Positions 54,414 to 63,762 of a stretch of DNA of 64,000 nucleotides are shown here, piece by piece. The notes beneath the pieces are model-generated. The model was not told the origin of the DNA. It was given only the letters and a program-made list of their open reading frames with translations, and did not search any database. Within the stretch, counting starts at the first letter, position 1; every line of letters starts with the position of its first letter. The translations under genes were made by a program, and so were the position numbers. The stretch comes from Rhodococcus sp. 1163 (lineage in GTDB: Bacteria; Actinomycetota; Actinomycetes; Mycobacteriales; Mycobacteriaceae), in NCBI RefSeq assembly GCF_002091985.1, contig NZ_MKKX01000033.1:1-64000 (forward strand), given 5' to 3'.

Positions 54414-55571
54414 CTATGAGAATCGTTCGCCGAGGTCTGTGACGTCGACTACATCGCCTACGTGGGTTCGGTCGCCTCCCGCCTTCTTGGCTGTGTACAT
54501 CGCCTCGTCCGCCGCGCACATGAGCCGATTCAACAACTGTGTCGGGTCGGTTACGAGTCTGCTCGGCACCGGCGCCGACAGTGATATCCCGACGCTCGCG
54601 GTCACCGCTGGTTGCGAGCTGGTCCGCACGACCATCCGAAGAAGCTCGGCCCGGCGAGACAACTCCACCGATCGGCCCGCGACTCGACGTTCCATCACCA
54701 CGAACTCCTCGCCGCCTACGCGGGCAACCGAGGCGTTTGGAACAGCGTCGCTCAGAGCCCTCGACACAGCCACCAACACGGCGTCGCCGGTTTGGTGGCC
54801 GTGCGTGTCGTTCACTGATTTGAACCCGTCCAAGTCGAGAAGATAGACGACGAAGATCGTGCAGCCCTCCGATCCCGGCCGTCGGATCTCGCGGTGAAGA
54901 CCGCGTCGATTGAGCGTGCCGGTCAACGAATCGCATTCGGAGGCCTCGGCGTCGACGGTCAGGATGCCCATCAACAACAGAGTCATGATCGGCACCGTGC
55001 TGATCACGGCCAGGACGGTGGTGGCGATCGCGATCACTTGGATGAGCGCAGTGCCGTCGGTGATCTCTCGGACCGCGATGATCGTCACGACTGCAACGGC
55101 CGAGGTCATGGCAAGTGCGAAGACGCGGGAACCGTGAAAGAACACGACATAACCGAGGATGGCTGCGTACGAAGAGCAGGCCATCAACCCGAGAAGTGGA
55201 CCAGGCATCGTGAGCGCTGCCGCACCCAGAAAGATGCAGCTGGTAGTGACGAAGCACAGAGACAGCCGAATATCGAGCCAGGGCTGGGCCCGCCAGAGCA
55301 GCACTGCCCATCCGGTGTCGACGGCGATGACGACGATTGCCATCGCCAATAGATGCGGTTCGCTGGACGCACTTTCCCCCAACCGGAACAGTAGGGGTTG
55401 CATGCCGAGGACCAGCAACGTGAGAACCACCGCGACCCGAGTGCTTCGCATGAGGCCGCGGTCGACGAGGTAGTCGGTGAACATGTCGTATCGGTGAGCC
55501 GTTTTCCAGATCCGAACCGATTCTGCGCGTGCCCGTGCGATCGGGGTGGCAGGGGTGCGTCTCACTGGCAT
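54414..55571 (-). CDS. Membrane-bound GGDEF diguanylate cyclase
   Basis: This 385-residue protein has six to seven membrane segments (about 45-205) and a C-terminal GGDEF domain (about 215-370) with the active-site motif GGEEF and VLLDLDGFKSVNDTHGHQTGD-type signature region. It should make c-di-GMP from GTP. The RxxD inhibitory site expected 5 residues before GGEEF is absent (PNAS), so product feedback may be missing. ATG at 55571 has no strong ribosome site; the frame is open further upstream, so the start is tentative. Confidence 0.88.
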   Translation of the reverse strand: MPVRRTPATPIARARAESVRIWKTAHRYDMFTDYLVDRGLMRSTRVAVVLTLLVLGMQPLLFRLGESASSEPHLLAMAIVVIAVDTGWAVLLWRAQPWLDIRLSLCFVTTSCIFLGAAALTMPGPLLGLMACSSYAAILGYVVFFHGSRVFALAMTSAVAVVTIIAVREITDGTALIQVIAIATTVLAVISTVPIMTLLLMGILTVDAEASECDSLTGTLNRRGLHREIRRPGSEGCTIFVVYLLDLDGFKSVNDTHGHQTGDAVLVAVSRALSDAVPNASVARVGGEEFVVMERRVAGRSVELSRRAELLRMVVRTSSQPAVTASVGISLSAPVPSRLVTDPTQLLNRLMCAADEAMYTAKKAGGDRTHVGDVVDVTDLGERFS

Positions 55572-55676
55572 GAAGATCGAAAGTCCATTCTCACCCAACG
55601 AACCAGGCGGTCGGTTACTCGAAGATACTTCCACTATCCAGGATTGTGCGGAGTGGGGATGGGTAAGACTGAACTC

Positions 55677-57005
55677 ATGACACTCGTGTGGTTCCGCCGT
55701 GATCTTCGACTGGGCGACCTGCCGACCATCACGGCCGCGGCGGAGTCGGGCGATCCGGTTCTCGGGCTCTTCGTCTTGGACGATCGGTTGTTGAAAGCCT
55801 CCGGCGGGCCTCGTCGCGACTTTCTGTTCCGCAGCCTGGCAGCTCTCGACGAACAGATGGGCGGCCGACTGCTCGTCGTCCACGGCGAACCCGAGACCGT
55901 GGTACCGAAAGTCGCCCGGGCGATCGACGCCGAGAGCGTCCATGTCAGTGCCGACTACGGTCCCTACGGACGTGAGCGGGACGAACGCGTCGGGAAGCAG
56001 GTGTCCTTGGTGGCGACGGGATCGCCGTATGCAGTGGCACCGGGGCGGGTTCTCAAGAGCGACGGCGAGCCGTACAAGGTCTTCACTCCCTATTTTCGAC
56101 AATGGCTGGACCATGGCTGGCGCGGACCTGCCGATACCTCGGCATCGTCGCTCGACTGGATCGACCCCGCCGACGTGTCGGGCCTGCCACGAGTGCAGAT
56201 CCCCACCGAAGAGGACGGCTCGGACTTCGCTGCCGGCGAGAAGGCCGCGTCGACCCAGTGGAGTGAGTTCCTCGAGCGAGTGACGGGATACGACGACGAT
56301 CGCAACCGTCCAGATCTCGATGCAACGAGCCGAATGTCGGTCTACCTCAAGTACGGCAACATCCACCCGCGGACCATGTTGAAAGATCTGGGCGCACTAC
56401 GCAGTGAGGGCTCGGCCGCCTATCGACGGCAGATCGCCTGGCGAGATTTTTACGCGGACATACTGTTTCAGCGACCTGACAGTGCGCGTGAGAATTATGT
56501 GAAGAAGTTCGACAAGATCGAACTCGACTCCGGAAAGCATGCGGACGAGGTGTTCGCGGCGTGGTGCGAGGGACGTACCGGATTTCCGATCGTCGACGCC
56601 GGTATGCGGCAGTTGAATTCCGAGAAGTGGATGCACAATCGCGTACGGATGATCGTCGCGTCGTTCCTCGTCAAGGACCTCCATCTTCCGTGGTGGCGAG
56701 GCGCACGCTACTTCATGAACACACTGGTCGACGGCGATCTTGCCAGCAATCAGCACGGGTGGCAGTGGACCGCGGGATCGGGCACCGATGCCTCGCCGTA
56801 CTTTCGGGTGTTCAACCCGATCACTCAAGGCGAGAAGTTCGATCCGACCGGAGACTACGTGCGGCGTTGGGTACCCGAACTGCGCGGGGAGGAGGGGAAA
56901 GCCGTGCACACCTTGAAGTTCGGACGCCCAGCGGCTTACCCGGAACCGATCGTCGATCACAAGCATGAACGTGAGGTGGCCATCGCGCGGTTCAAGGTGC
57001 TCTAG
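55677..57005 (+). CDS. Deoxyribodipyrimidine photolyase
   Basis: This 442-residue photolyase repairs UV-induced pyrimidine dimers using light. The N-terminal alpha/beta antenna domain begins LVWFRRDLRLGD, and the FAD-binding C-terminal half includes RTGFPIVDAGMRQLNSEKWM, HNRVRMIVASFLVKDL and LASNQHGWQWTAGSGTDA. It is the class I CPD type. ATG at 55677 is used; ATG 55659 would add six residues. Divergent from the cyclase gene. Confidence 0.94.
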   Translation: MTLVWFRRDLRLGDLPTITAAAESGDPVLGLFVLDDRLLKASGGPRRDFLFRSLAALDEQMGGRLLVVHGEPETVVPKVARAIDAESVHVSADYGPYGRERDERVGKQVSLVATGSPYAVAPGRVLKSDGEPYKVFTPYFRQWLDHGWRGPADTSASSLDWIDPADVSGLPRVQIPTEEDGSDFAAGEKAASTQWSEFLERVTGYDDDRNRPDLDATSRMSVYLKYGNIHPRTMLKDLGALRSEGSAAYRRQIAWRDFYADILFQRPDSARENYVKKFDKIELDSGKHADEVFAAWCEGRTGFPIVDAGMRQLNSEKWMHNRVRMIVASFLVKDLHLPWWRGARYFMNTLVDGDLASNQHGWQWTAGSGTDASPYFRVFNPITQGEKFDPTGDYVRRWVPELRGEEGKAVHTLKFGRPAAYPEPIVDHKHEREVAIARFKVL

Positions 57006-57035
57006 CGTCGGAGGTGCGCTGGAGTTCGGGGGGCT

Positions 57036-57938
57036 CTAACGTCGACGCGAGACACCGACCCCGACGAGGCAGATCGCTCCACCCACCACTGCGAGATAGT
57101 GCGGAATCTCGCCGAGCAGAAGCCACGCCAACGTGATGGTGATCGGTGGTACCGCGTACGTGGTGACTCCGAGACGGCCGGCATCCATGCGTGTCAGCGC
57201 ATACGCCCAGGTGCTGAAGGCCAATGCAGTCGGTACCAACCCGAGATAGAGCAGGCCACCGACAGCGGCTCCCGACGCATCGGTGAGGTCGCCGATCAGA
57301 GCAGGCGCGAAGGGGAGTGTGCACAGAGTTCCGATCGCGCATGCCATCCACGTCACCTGGAGGCCAGGCACGGAACGTAGTACCGGCTTCTGGCTCAATA
57401 CACCGATCGCATACGTCACTGCGGACACCAGACACAATGCGATGCCGAAGAATCCGGCGTCGGTCTTCGTCGTATCACTCGTGGTGAGAGCCGTCGTGAC
57501 CCCGACCATGACGGCACCGGCGAACGCAATGGCCGCACCGATGACGAGCCATCGGGGAAAGCCCTCGCCGAGGAGCAGGCCCGCGAACAGTGCGACCAGA
57601 ATCGGGCCGATCTGAATGAGCATCGACGTGGTCCCGGCATCGACGCGCTGCTCGGCCGCGTTGAGTGCGACGTTGTAGATCGCGAACCAGAACACCCCGA
57701 CGCTGAGGATCTGCAGCCACTGAGTTCGGTTCGGCCGGACCCACTTGCCCTGCAGCAGCAGAATCGACCCCAACACCGTGCTCCCGATCAGCAACCGCCC
57801 CAGCGCGAGTGGCCCGGCGCCGAACGAGGTCCCGACGCCGCGGATCGCCACGAACGCCGACGCCCATGCCACCACCGTGGTGATCACGGCAGCGACGGCG
57901 AGCCAGTCTGCTTTCGGTGAGGTACCGAGCTTGCTCAT
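57036..57938 (-). CDS. EamA/DMT-superfamily transporter
   Basis: This 300-residue protein has ten membrane segments in two homologous halves, each with the EamA pattern (AWASAFVAIRGVG; PTALAFSTWAYALTRMDAG). Members export amino acids or metabolites such as threonine or riboflavin; the cargo is unknown. ATG at 57938. It converges on the photolyase gene. Confidence 0.9.
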   Translation of the reverse strand: MSKLGTSPKADWLAVAAVITTVVAWASAFVAIRGVGTSFGAGPLALGRLLIGSTVLGSILLLQGKWVRPNRTQWLQILSVGVFWFAIYNVALNAAEQRVDAGTTSMLIQIGPILVALFAGLLLGEGFPRWLVIGAAIAFAGAVMVGVTTALTTSDTTKTDAGFFGIALCLVSAVTYAIGVLSQKPVLRSVPGLQVTWMACAIGTLCTLPFAPALIGDLTDASGAAVGGLLYLGLVPTALAFSTWAYALTRMDAGRLGVTTYAVPPITITLAWLLLGEIPHYLAVVGGAICLVGVGVSRRR

Positions 57939-57989
57939 GACGAGGACGCTACTGTGCCCGAGCCGATCTCGACGCGCGGCTTTTCGCCA

Positions 57990-59846
57990 TCAGTGTCGGA
58001 GGAGCTTCTCCAGCGCATCGAGTACCGCCGGATCCTCGATGGTCGAAGGAATGCCGTACTCGTCCCCGGCGACGATCTGACGCATCGTCTTACGCAGTAT
58101 CTTTCCCGACCGTGTCTTCGGGAGCGCGCCGACGATGGTGACGTCGCGGAAGGTCGCGAGCGCCCCGATCTGCTCCCGCACCATGGCCACCAGTTCGGCG
58201 CGGAGTTGATCCTCGGTGATCTGCTCGCCTGCCTTGAGGACTACGTAACCGCTCGGGCGTTGGCCTTTGAGGTCATCGTGAATACCGATGACCGCGCACT
58301 CGGCGACAGCCGGATGGCCTGCGAGCACCGCCTCCATCGATCCTGTCGACAACCGATGTCCGGCCACGTTGATGACGTCGTCACTGCGGCCGAGCACGTA
58401 TACGTACCCGTCGGAATCGATGTACCCGGAGTCGCCGGTGAGGTAGTACCCCGGAAACGTTTCGAGATACGAACGGCGGAAACGTGATTCGTCGTTCCAC
58501 AACCCGACCAGGGTGCCCGGTGGCAACGGCAGTTCGATGACGATATTGCCTTCCTCGCCCGCCGAGACGGGGTTGCCGACGGCGTCGAGAATACCGACAC
58601 GAAAGCCGGGCACCGGCACTGTCGGCGAACCCGACTTGATCGGAAGTGGTTCCAAGCCGAGCAGATTGGCGCAAATCGGCCACCCGGTCTCGGTCTGCCA
58701 CCAATGGTCCACGACCGGAATGTTCAGGATGCGGCAGGCCCATTCGTAGGTGTCCGGGTCGAGCCGCTCACCCGCAACGAACAACATCTTCAGCGAAGAG
58801 ACGTCGTACTTGCTCAGCTCCGCTGCCTGCGGGTCCACCTTGCGAATCGCGCGCAGCGCAGTGGGCGCAGTGAAGAGCGCCCGAACACCATGGTCGGCTA
58901 CGACGCGCCAGAAAGCCCCGGCATCCGGCGTCCCGACGGGTTTGCCCTCGTACAGAACTGTCGTCGCGCCGGCGAAGAGTGGACCGTAGACGATGTAGGA
59001 GTGTCCGACGACCCAGCCCACATCGGAGGCCGTCCACATGACCTGGCCTGCCCCGACGTCGTAGATGTTGCTCATCGACCACGTCAAGGCGACGGCGTGC
59101 CCACCGTTGTCGCGGACGACGCCCTTCGGTTTCCCGGTGGTGCCGGAGGTGTAGAGGATGTAGAGCGGATCGGTCGCCTGCACCGGGATCGGATCGGCGG
59201 CGGTGGCGCCGGCGATCTCGGTGTCCCAGTCGAGCCAGCTGTGTTCGGTCGGAATCCCGTCGCGAGCTTTGACGATGACCTTTGGCGTTGCGGCCGTGGA
59301 CATTTCGAGTGCCTTGGCGATGAGGGGGAGGTATTCGATGACGCGGGCCGGTTCGAAGCCGCCGCTCGCCGTCACCAGCAGTGTGGGCTCCGCGTCGTCG
59401 ATGCGTGCGGCAAGCTCTTTGGCGGCGAACCCGCCGAAGACAACCGAGTGCACGGCGCCGATTCGTGCGCAGGCCAGCATCGCGACCACGGCCTCGGGGA
59501 TCATCGGCATGTAGATCACGACACGATCGCCGACCCGTACGCCGTGCGCGAGTAGGACGCCCGCGAACCGTGACACTTCGCCCAGTAGCTCGGCGTAACT
59601 GTAGGTGCGCTGCACGCCGATCATCGCGGAGTCGTAGATCAGCGCGGCCCGGTCGCCGTGACCTGCGTGGACGTGGCGGTCGAGCGCGTTGTAGCAGGTG
59701 TTGAGGGTGCCGTCGGCGAACCATCGCTCACCGTCGAACGCCGTCGTCGGGGCGCTGTCCCAGTCGACTCCCTGCGCGGCGTCGAGCCAGAATTCCTCGC
59801 GTCGGTCGATGCTGTTGTCGAATGCTGTCCGGTATTCGCCGCTCAT
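57990..59846 (-). CDS. prpE: Propionyl-CoA synthetase (PrpE-like acyl-CoA ligase)
   Basis: This 618-residue AMP-forming ligase activates propionate (or acetate) to its CoA ester. P-loop-like YTSGTTGKPKGVVRD (about 239), the hinge/adenylate motif in GYYLTGDSGYIDSDGYVYV, and the catalytic Lys in TRSGKILRKTMRQ (about 583) are present. The overall sequence is nearer PrpE than Acs. ATG at 59846. A 56-bp palindromic repeat lies about 60 bp upstream. Confidence 0.9.
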   Translation of the reverse strand: MSGEYRTAFDNSIDRREEFWLDAAQGVDWDSAPTTAFDGERWFADGTLNTCYNALDRHVHAGHGDRAALIYDSAMIGVQRTYSYAELLGEVSRFAGVLLAHGVRVGDRVVIYMPMIPEAVVAMLACARIGAVHSVVFGGFAAKELAARIDDAEPTLLVTASGGFEPARVIEYLPLIAKALEMSTAATPKVIVKARDGIPTEHSWLDWDTEIAGATAADPIPVQATDPLYILYTSGTTGKPKGVVRDNGGHAVALTWSMSNIYDVGAGQVMWTASDVGWVVGHSYIVYGPLFAGATTVLYEGKPVGTPDAGAFWRVVADHGVRALFTAPTALRAIRKVDPQAAELSKYDVSSLKMLFVAGERLDPDTYEWACRILNIPVVDHWWQTETGWPICANLLGLEPLPIKSGSPTVPVPGFRVGILDAVGNPVSAGEEGNIVIELPLPPGTLVGLWNDESRFRRSYLETFPGYYLTGDSGYIDSDGYVYVLGRSDDVINVAGHRLSTGSMEAVLAGHPAVAECAVIGIHDDLKGQRPSGYVVLKAGEQITEDQLRAELVAMVREQIGALATFRDVTIVGALPKTRSGKILRKTMRQIVAGDEYGIPSTIEDPAVLDALEKLLRH

Positions 59847-59906
59847 GTGGCAACCCTAGTTGGGCGTCGGTTGCATGTGGGTACTTCTCCGGTGGCCGCC
59901 GGAAAT

Positions 59907-59962
59907 TGCACAGTATCGGCGCGGATCGCCGGAATCCCGTCGAATCGGGCCGATAGTGTGCA
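59907..59962. repeat. 56-bp palindromic repeat, copy 2
   Basis: Ends TGCACAGTATCGGC and GCCGATAGTGTGCA pair along 14 bp with one mismatch. The core contains the complement of TTCGACGGGATTC. It has the same orientation as copy 3 and inverted orientation to copy 1. It lies between the prpE start and the DUF559 gene. Confidence 0.85.
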
Positions 59963-59994
59963 CTGAGGCACCCAATAATTCCACTGAGGCACCC
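59961..59994. repeat. 13-bp direct repeat pair next to repeat copy 2
   Basis: CACTGAGGCACCC occurs at 59961-59973 and again at 59982-59994, a 21-bp period. The first unit begins within the last bases of the palindromic repeat. It may mark an insertion or slippage event. Confidence 0.5.
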
Positions 59995-60000
59995 GAATCT

Positions 60001-60537
60001 GTGGATGGACAGCAGTTATCCACAGTTTCGAGTTCGCCTCTACTGCGAAGCGGTCCTGTCGGCAACGGTGTACGCCATGGGGGTTCGTACGACTCTGCGA
60101 TCGGCACGCACATCCCCTGGCGCAGGGTCGCCGAATTCTGCGAGACCGCAGGTGGGATGAACGGTACGACTGCGCTGCGAGAACAGCTTCGACGGTGCTG
60201 CCCGGGTACTCGTTCGGAACCTGAGCGGAGCGTGGCCAGGGCATTGACCGCGCGCAATTTTCGCATGGAAATCAATGCGAGAGTCGGCCGGTTCTACGGT
60301 GACCTTGTCGACTTCCGCGCTCGCGTCATCGTGGAGATCGATGGGCGCACGTTTCACATCGATCCGGCGACATTCACCAGCGATCGTCGACGCCAGAACA
60401 TTTTGGTACTGGACGGGTGGCTGGTGCTGCGATATTCGGGGGCGACGGTGATGTCGGATCTCGACGGTGTGGTCGAGGAGATCATGACGGTCGTGCGGAG
60501 GAGACGAAAGTCGATCAACTCTCCGCCGCCGACCTGA
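60001..60537 (+). CDS. DUF559 endonuclease-like protein, probably 5'-truncated
   Basis: The C-terminal 110 residues form a DUF559 (VSR/PD-(D/E)xK-like nuclease) domain: TRSEPERSVARALTARNFR, FYGDLVDFRARVIVEIDGRT (Asp and Glu...Asp) and FTSDRRRQNILVLDGWLVLRY. From GTG 60001 the frame has 178 residues; ATG 60157 would give 126. Related proteins often carry a longer N-terminal (AbiEi-like) region for which there is no room here, so the gene may be a remnant. It lies between two copies of the palindromic repeat. Nuclease activity is unproven. Confidence 0.55.
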   Translation: MDGQQLSTVSSSPLLRSGPVGNGVRHGGSYDSAIGTHIPWRRVAEFCETAGGMNGTTALREQLRRCCPGTRSEPERSVARALTARNFRMEINARVGRFYGDLVDFRARVIVEIDGRTFHIDPATFTSDRRRQNILVLDGWLVLRYSGATVMSDLDGVVEEIMTVVRRRRKSINSPPPT

Positions 60538-60538
60538 A

Positions 60539-60594
60539 TGCACACTATCGGCGCGGATCGCCCGAATCCCGTCGAAATGGGTCGATAGTGTGCA
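60539..60594. repeat. 56-bp palindromic repeat, copy 3
   Basis: Ends TGCACACTATCG and CGATAGTGTGCA pair perfectly along 12 bp. It starts 1 bp after the DUF559 stop and has the same orientation as copy 2. Its core contains the complement of TTCGACGGGATTC. It may also act as a terminator for the DUF559 gene. The stretch 60595-60710 holds no gene. Confidence 0.85.
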
Positions 60595-60710
60595 CACAGC
60601 AGCGCCAATTCGCCCCCGACCGTCAGGGCGGCGTCGTAGTCGGTGCCGCCGACGTTAGATTTCCGTCAAGTACCTTGAGCGGGCCGCCGGGTGAGGAAAG
60701 ACTGAAGGAC

Positions 60711-61076
60711 GTGACCCTCTACGAGCTTCTTCCTTCGCTTTCCGGTGCATCACGTCCCCGATTCGACCCGACCATGTGGCCGGTGGCGACGCGTTACCAC
60801 CTTGGTCGCTTGACGTTCGACGGGATGGCTGCCGAGGATGTCGCCGATTGCTTGGGCACGCCTGCGGTGTTCGACGGTGTTCTGGTGACGCGGGTGCGCT
60901 CGGTCATCGCAGGCATCGTCCGGATCGACGGCACGATCGATGACGTGGTCGACGCCGAGATTGCCGGTAGGCATTCGGTGGCAGGGCGTGAGTTCTTCGC
61001 CATCGGCGACACCAAGATCGAACTACCGTCCGACGTCCGAGCAGGTGACGTTCTAGCGCTGGTCCTCAAGGCCTAA
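60711..61076 (+). CDS. Hypothetical protein
   Basis: This 121-residue protein (VTLYELLPSLSGASRPRF...) is predicted soluble with mixed structure; PTMWPVATRYHLGRLTFDG and EIAGRHSVAGREFFAIGD are its clearest blocks. The GTG at 60711 has AAGGA too close to be ideal; a TTG at 60675 in frame is an alternative. Its 3' end overlaps accD3 by 24 bp on the other strand. I recognise no family. Confidence 0.55.
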   Translation: MTLYELLPSLSGASRPRFDPTMWPVATRYHLGRLTFDGMAAEDVADCLGTPAVFDGVLVTRVRSVIAGIVRIDGTIDDVVDAEIAGRHSVAGREFFAIGDTKIELPSDVRAGDVLALVLKA

Positions 61077-62558
61077 GGTTCGATAGCGGCTCAGCCGAGT
61101 GGTCAGCCGCGCGTCCGGATCCTGGTGACTCAGGCCTTGCAGTTCGCGCGCGATGGCCCCGGCGACGCGTAGCGAGAAGTCGACTGGTTCTGCGGCTGCG
61201 TCGGGACTCTCGGGGACGATGGCGTCGACGATTCCCGCACGGAGGAGATCGACGGATCGGATGCCCTGGGACTCGGCCATGTCGGCGGCATGACTGGTGT
61301 CGCGATGCACGATGGCACTTGCACCTTCCGGCGGCAGTGGCGCGAGCCAGGCGTTCTCCGCGCACAGTGTGCGGTCCGCGGGTAGCAATGCCAGGGCGCC
61401 GCCGCCGGTGCCTTGCCCCAGAAGTACCGACACCGTGGGCGTGTCGAGGGTGACGAGATCGGATATGCAGCGGGCGATCTCGGGCGCGAGGCCACCTTCC
61501 TCCGCCTCTTTCGACAGCGCTGCACCGAACGTGTCGATCACCAGAACCAGCGGAATCGAGAGTTCTTCGGCGAGCCGCATGCCGCGTCGGGCTTCGCGGA
61601 GCGCACCCGGGCCCATCGTGGCGGTGACGCTGTGGCTGCTGCGATCGTTGCCGAAGACTACACACGCGATTCCTCGAAAGCGGCAGAGCGACAACAGAAT
61701 CGTGGCATCGGATTCGCCTTGGCCGGTTCCGCTCAGTGGGACCTGTTCGGTGGCTGCATGTTCCAGCAATTCGCGAACTCCGGGGCGGTCGGGTCGGCGG
61801 GAGGAGATCACCGATTGCCACGCCGTGCGCTCTTCGATATCCGCGACCAGGGGCGCAGGTTCGAGTGTGAGCGCCGGTGCGGCATCACCTCCGACGACGC
61901 GCAGGATCCGCACGAGCAGGTGGCGCAGACTCGCCACCGGCACCACGCCGTCGATGACGCCGTGTCGATACAGGTTCTCGGCCGTCTGGACGCCCTCGGG
62001 AAACGGCTTGTCGTAGAGCGCCTGGTAGACACGTGGTCCGAGAAATCCGATGAGCGCTTCGGGTTCGGCGACCGTCACGTGCGCCAACGAACCCCACGAT
62101 GCGAATACTCCACCCGTCGTCGGGTTTCGCAGATAGACCAGATACGGCAATCCCGCCTGCTTGTGCATCGTGACGGCGGCTGCGATCTTGACCATCTGCA
62201 CGAAGGCGAGGGTGCCCTCCTGCATCCGGGTTCCGCCGGACGTCGGCGACGCGATCAGCGGCAGCTTTTCGGCGGTGGCACGTTCGATTGCAACGACGAT
62301 TCGTTCGGCAGCTGCCACACCGATAGACCCTGCCAAGAAGCCGAACTCGCACGCGATGACCGCTACCCGACGGCCGTCGACCGTGCCGGAGCCGGTCAGC
62401 ACCGATTCGTCGACGCCGGTCTTCTCTCTGGCTGCCTCGAGGTCGGCTGCGTAGGCGGGGCCGGGGGAGACGTCGAGGGGGGTGGTGTCCCAGGAGACGA
62501 ACGATCCGCCGTCGAGAACTGCATCGAGTATCTCGGCGGCGGATGTTCGTGGGCTCAT
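61053..62558 (-). CDS. accD3: Fused acetyl-CoA carboxyltransferase, AccD3-like
   Basis: This 501-residue protein resembles mycobacterial AccD3 (Rv0904c). It joins a beta-type carboxyltransferase half (SPTSGGTRMQEGTLAFVQMV, about 105) to an alpha-type half (QGTGGGALALLPADR, about 390), so it carries out transfer of CO2 from biotin to acyl-CoA. The Cys zinc finger of separate AccD proteins is not seen at the N-terminus. The specific acyl-CoA substrate is unclear. ATG at 62558. Confidence 0.9.
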   Translation of the reverse strand: MSPRTSAAEILDAVLDGGSFVSWDTTPLDVSPGPAYAADLEAAREKTGVDESVLTGSGTVDGRRVAVIACEFGFLAGSIGVAAAERIVVAIERATAEKLPLIASPTSGGTRMQEGTLAFVQMVKIAAAVTMHKQAGLPYLVYLRNPTTGGVFASWGSLAHVTVAEPEALIGFLGPRVYQALYDKPFPEGVQTAENLYRHGVIDGVVPVASLRHLLVRILRVVGGDAAPALTLEPAPLVADIEERTAWQSVISSRRPDRPGVRELLEHAATEQVPLSGTGQGESDATILLSLCRFRGIACVVFGNDRSSHSVTATMGPGALREARRGMRLAEELSIPLVLVIDTFGAALSKEAEEGGLAPEIARCISDLVTLDTPTVSVLLGQGTGGGALALLPADRTLCAENAWLAPLPPEGASAIVHRDTSHAADMAESQGIRSVDLLRAGIVDAIVPESPDAAAEPVDFSLRVAGAIARELQGLSHQDPDARLTTRLSRYRTLGLEDQR

Positions 62559-62568
62559 GGTGGGAAGC

Positions 62569-63762
62569 TTAGCGAGCGAACGCTTCCTTCCACGTGACGG
62601 TCTTGCCGATGCGCAGGATGGACCGCTGGTAGATCTTTGCAGCGACGACGGCGAGGGCCGCGGTGGTCGCGAGCATGATCAGGGCGGTTCCGACAATCTG
62701 GTAGACCGGCGCGACTCCGGCGGCGATGCGTAGCGGCATCATGACCGCGGAGAACGGTGGGATCCAACTGAGCACACTGCTCAGGGTGCTCTCCGGGTCG
62801 CCGACGGAGTAGAAGGCGGAGAAGAACATTGCCATGATCAGCAGCAGTAGAGGCATCGTCGTGGAGTTGACGTCTTCCTGCCGCGAGACCATCGACCCGC
62901 CCGCGGCGTAGAGCACCGCGAAGAAGGCGAAGCCGAGGATGAACCAGCCGAGGGTACCGGCGAACACGCTGATCGCGGCGCCGGTGACGGTCAGAACTCC
63001 GGTGGCGAGGCCGGTGCCGACGCCCGCGACTCCGTACATGGCGAGTTGAAGGATTCCGACGGCACCGATGCCGATTATCTTGCCCCACAGCAGTTGTAGT
63101 GGACGCACGGTCGACAGGAGCAGTTCGACGACACGCGAGGACTTCTCCTCGACGACGCCCATCGCGACGTACATGCCGAAGCCGATGATCTGCGCGTAGA
63201 GGATGAACACTGCGGACAGTGCCAGTGCAGTGCGTTGTCCCGCTTCGGGATCTGGCGGATCGATGGCGTCGACGGTGACGGTCGCCGCGGTGGTGGCAGC
63301 AGCCAACGCGGCGCGATCGGCACCCTGTGCGTCGAGAGCGGTGTCGGTCGCGTGCGTCTGGACGCTGCTTTCGATGATGGCCCGCAGTGTTCCGGTCAGT
63401 TCGGAATCGGTGATCGCGGTGTAGGCCCCTGCATTCTCGGGCACGAGTGCCACGGCAACCTCGCCCGATTCGACGTCACTGCGCGCGGCAGCGGCGTCGG
63501 AGAGTTCGCGGATCTCGACTGGATTGCCGACGGCATCCCCGGTGGCCTGCAGTACCGACGCTATCGACTGATCGCCGACGACGCCGATGACGTCCCGGTC
63601 GTCGTCACCGCCGGAGAAGATGGAGAAGGCGATGATGCCGCCGACGATGGCGGCGAGGATGATGATGTTGCTGATGACGAAGCTCTTCTTCATCACCTGT
63701 ACCGCGAATTCGCGCTTGGCGATCAAACGTATCGCCCGGGTGGAGGTCAGTTTTTCGCTCAT
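62569..63762 (-). CDS. ABC-2 type exporter permease (NatB-like)
   Basis: This 397-residue permease has an N-terminal membrane segment, a large extracytoplasmic loop (about 50-165), and five to six C-terminal segments (about 172-385) with VEEKSSRVVELLLSTVRPLQLLWGKI, the ABC2_membrane_3 hallmark. It is the membrane part of the exporter whose ATPase gene overlaps it by 4 bp (ATGA). Substrate unknown (sodium/NatB-like or peptide). Confidence 0.88.
   Translation of the reverse strand: MSEKLTSTRAIRLIAKREFAVQVMKKSFVISNIIILAAIVGGIIAFSIFSGGDDDRDVIGVVGDQSIASVLQATGDAVGNPVEIRELSDAAAARSDVESGEVAVALVPENAGAYTAITDSELTGTLRAIIESSVQTHATDTALDAQGADRAALAAATTAATVTVDAIDPPDPEAGQRTALALSAVFILYAQIIGFGMYVAMGVVEEKSSRVVELLLSTVRPLQLLWGKIIGIGAVGILQLAMYGVAGVGTGLATGVLTVTGAAISVFAGTLGWFILGFAFFAVLYAAGGSMVSRQEDVNSTTMPLLLLIMAMFFSAFYSVGDPESTLSSVLSWIPPFSAVMMPLRIAAGVAPVYQIVGTALIMLATTAALAVVAAKIYQRSILRIGKTVTWKEAFAR

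Noticed and set aside
61413..62597. 394-codon plus-strand frame
   Set aside because: Antisense to accD3; His/Arg-rich shadow frame.
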